Part shown: one piece after another, positions 62,170 to 64,000 of the stretch
Layout: every line of letters starts with the position of its first letter
Position numbering within the stretch: position 1 is the stretch's first letter
Source of the DNA: Metabacillus bambusae
Lineage (GTDB): Bacteria; Bacillota; Bacilli; Bacillales; Bacillaceae
Assembly: GCF_017497975.1 (NCBI RefSeq)
Contig: NZ_JAGDEL010000008.1
Span: 124,001 to 188,000 of the forward strand
Length of the DNA stretch: 64,000 nucleotides
Direction of reading: 5' to 3'
Made by a program: the position numbers and the translations under genes
Notes under the pieces: generated by a model
Seen by the model: the letters and a program-made list of their open reading frames with translations, nothing else
Databases searched by the model: none
Told to the model about the DNA's origin: nothing

Positions 62170-62290
62170 CCTCTTAAGGTGAGATGGTTTTCTATATTAT
62201 TTGTTTCAATCACAGCAATTTTACAAAGGTAATTGATAGAAGAATGTGCTCGAAACCGCAAACAATAAAGAAAATAAAAATTTATTTAGT

Positions 62291-62319
62291 AAAAAAGAGG
62301 GCAGTGGTATGCCCTCTTT
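62291..62319 (-). terminator. Terminator of thiC
   Basis: AGAGGGC and GCCCTCT form the stem; on the minus strand TTTTTTAC follows. Confidence 0.85.
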
Positions 62320-62332
62320 CCGGATTTCGGGA

Positions 62333-64000
<1,668 letters not shown>

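Overview
The window is about 64 kb of AT-rich chromosome from a mesophilic, spore-forming Bacillaceae bacterium of the Bacillus/Metabacillus type. The evidence is AGGAGG-type Shine-Dalgarno sites, genes close to Bacillus subtilis families (araBDA, XylR, TenA/ThiXYZ, YhfE, YxcD, YmaF, YjcZ, DUF3243), a B-type 6S-2 RNA, and AraR, CcpA, XylR, GlnR/TnrA, sigma-B and probably sigma-K type sites. I see no phage, plasmid, IS or CRISPR content. It reads as ordinary chromosome with a few decayed genes and dispersed short repeats.

Layout. 1-11.8 kb: arabinan/arabinose utilisation. It holds a truncated GH43 protein, a chemoreceptor, a GH27 enzyme (probably a beta-L-arabinopyranosidase), a second GH43, araB-araD-araA, GH51 abfA and a Cys-rich small protein, with AraR-like operators before GH27, GH43 and araB. 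11.8-13.6 kb: a 6S-2 RNA gene, a set of exactly 21-bp-phased A-tract repeats and a frameshifted YitT-family pseudogene. 13.8-17.8 kb: xylR (divergent), xylB and a Gfo/Idh/MocA oxidoreductase, with no xylA. 17.8-21.6 kb: two secreted proteins (VanW and a possible YkuD-like protein), a Nudix hydrolase and a BASS transporter. 21.75-26.6 kb: a TPP riboswitch and the thiamine-pyrimidine salvage operon ylmB-tenA-thiZXY. 26.7-30.2 kb: VOC protein, methyltransferase, SurA/PrsA-like lipoprotein and GNAT. 30.5-34.2 kb: proC, proB and proA. 34.5-39.5 kb: glnK-amtB, an amino-acid permease, and copC-copD.

40-48.7 kb: two YjcZ-type mini-genes (one frameshifted), then a 2-aminoethylphosphonate operon. That operon has the binding lipoprotein, ATPase, fused permease, PhnX, PhnW, a saccharopine-dehydrogenase-like enzyme of unknown role and a DeoR-type regulator. 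48.8-55 kb: small hypotheticals, an M42 peptidase, YxcD-type genes, a probable sigma-B stress pair (YtxH-like and DUF3243) and a phospholipase-D-like protein. 55.2-64 kb: a GAF-GAF-PAS-GGDEF-EAL protein, a ThDP-dependent enzyme, a class D sortase next to its LPDTA substrate, YmaF, and thiC running off the end.

How the genes fit together: the first third is a pentose module in which intracellular glycosidases release L-arabinose and AraA, AraB and AraD take it to xylulose-5-phosphate. Thiamine supply appears twice, as TPP-controlled pyrimidine salvage and as de novo thiC. The least explained unit is the phosphonate operon with its extra oxidoreductase. No function here was tested against a database; calls rest on reading motifs and context.
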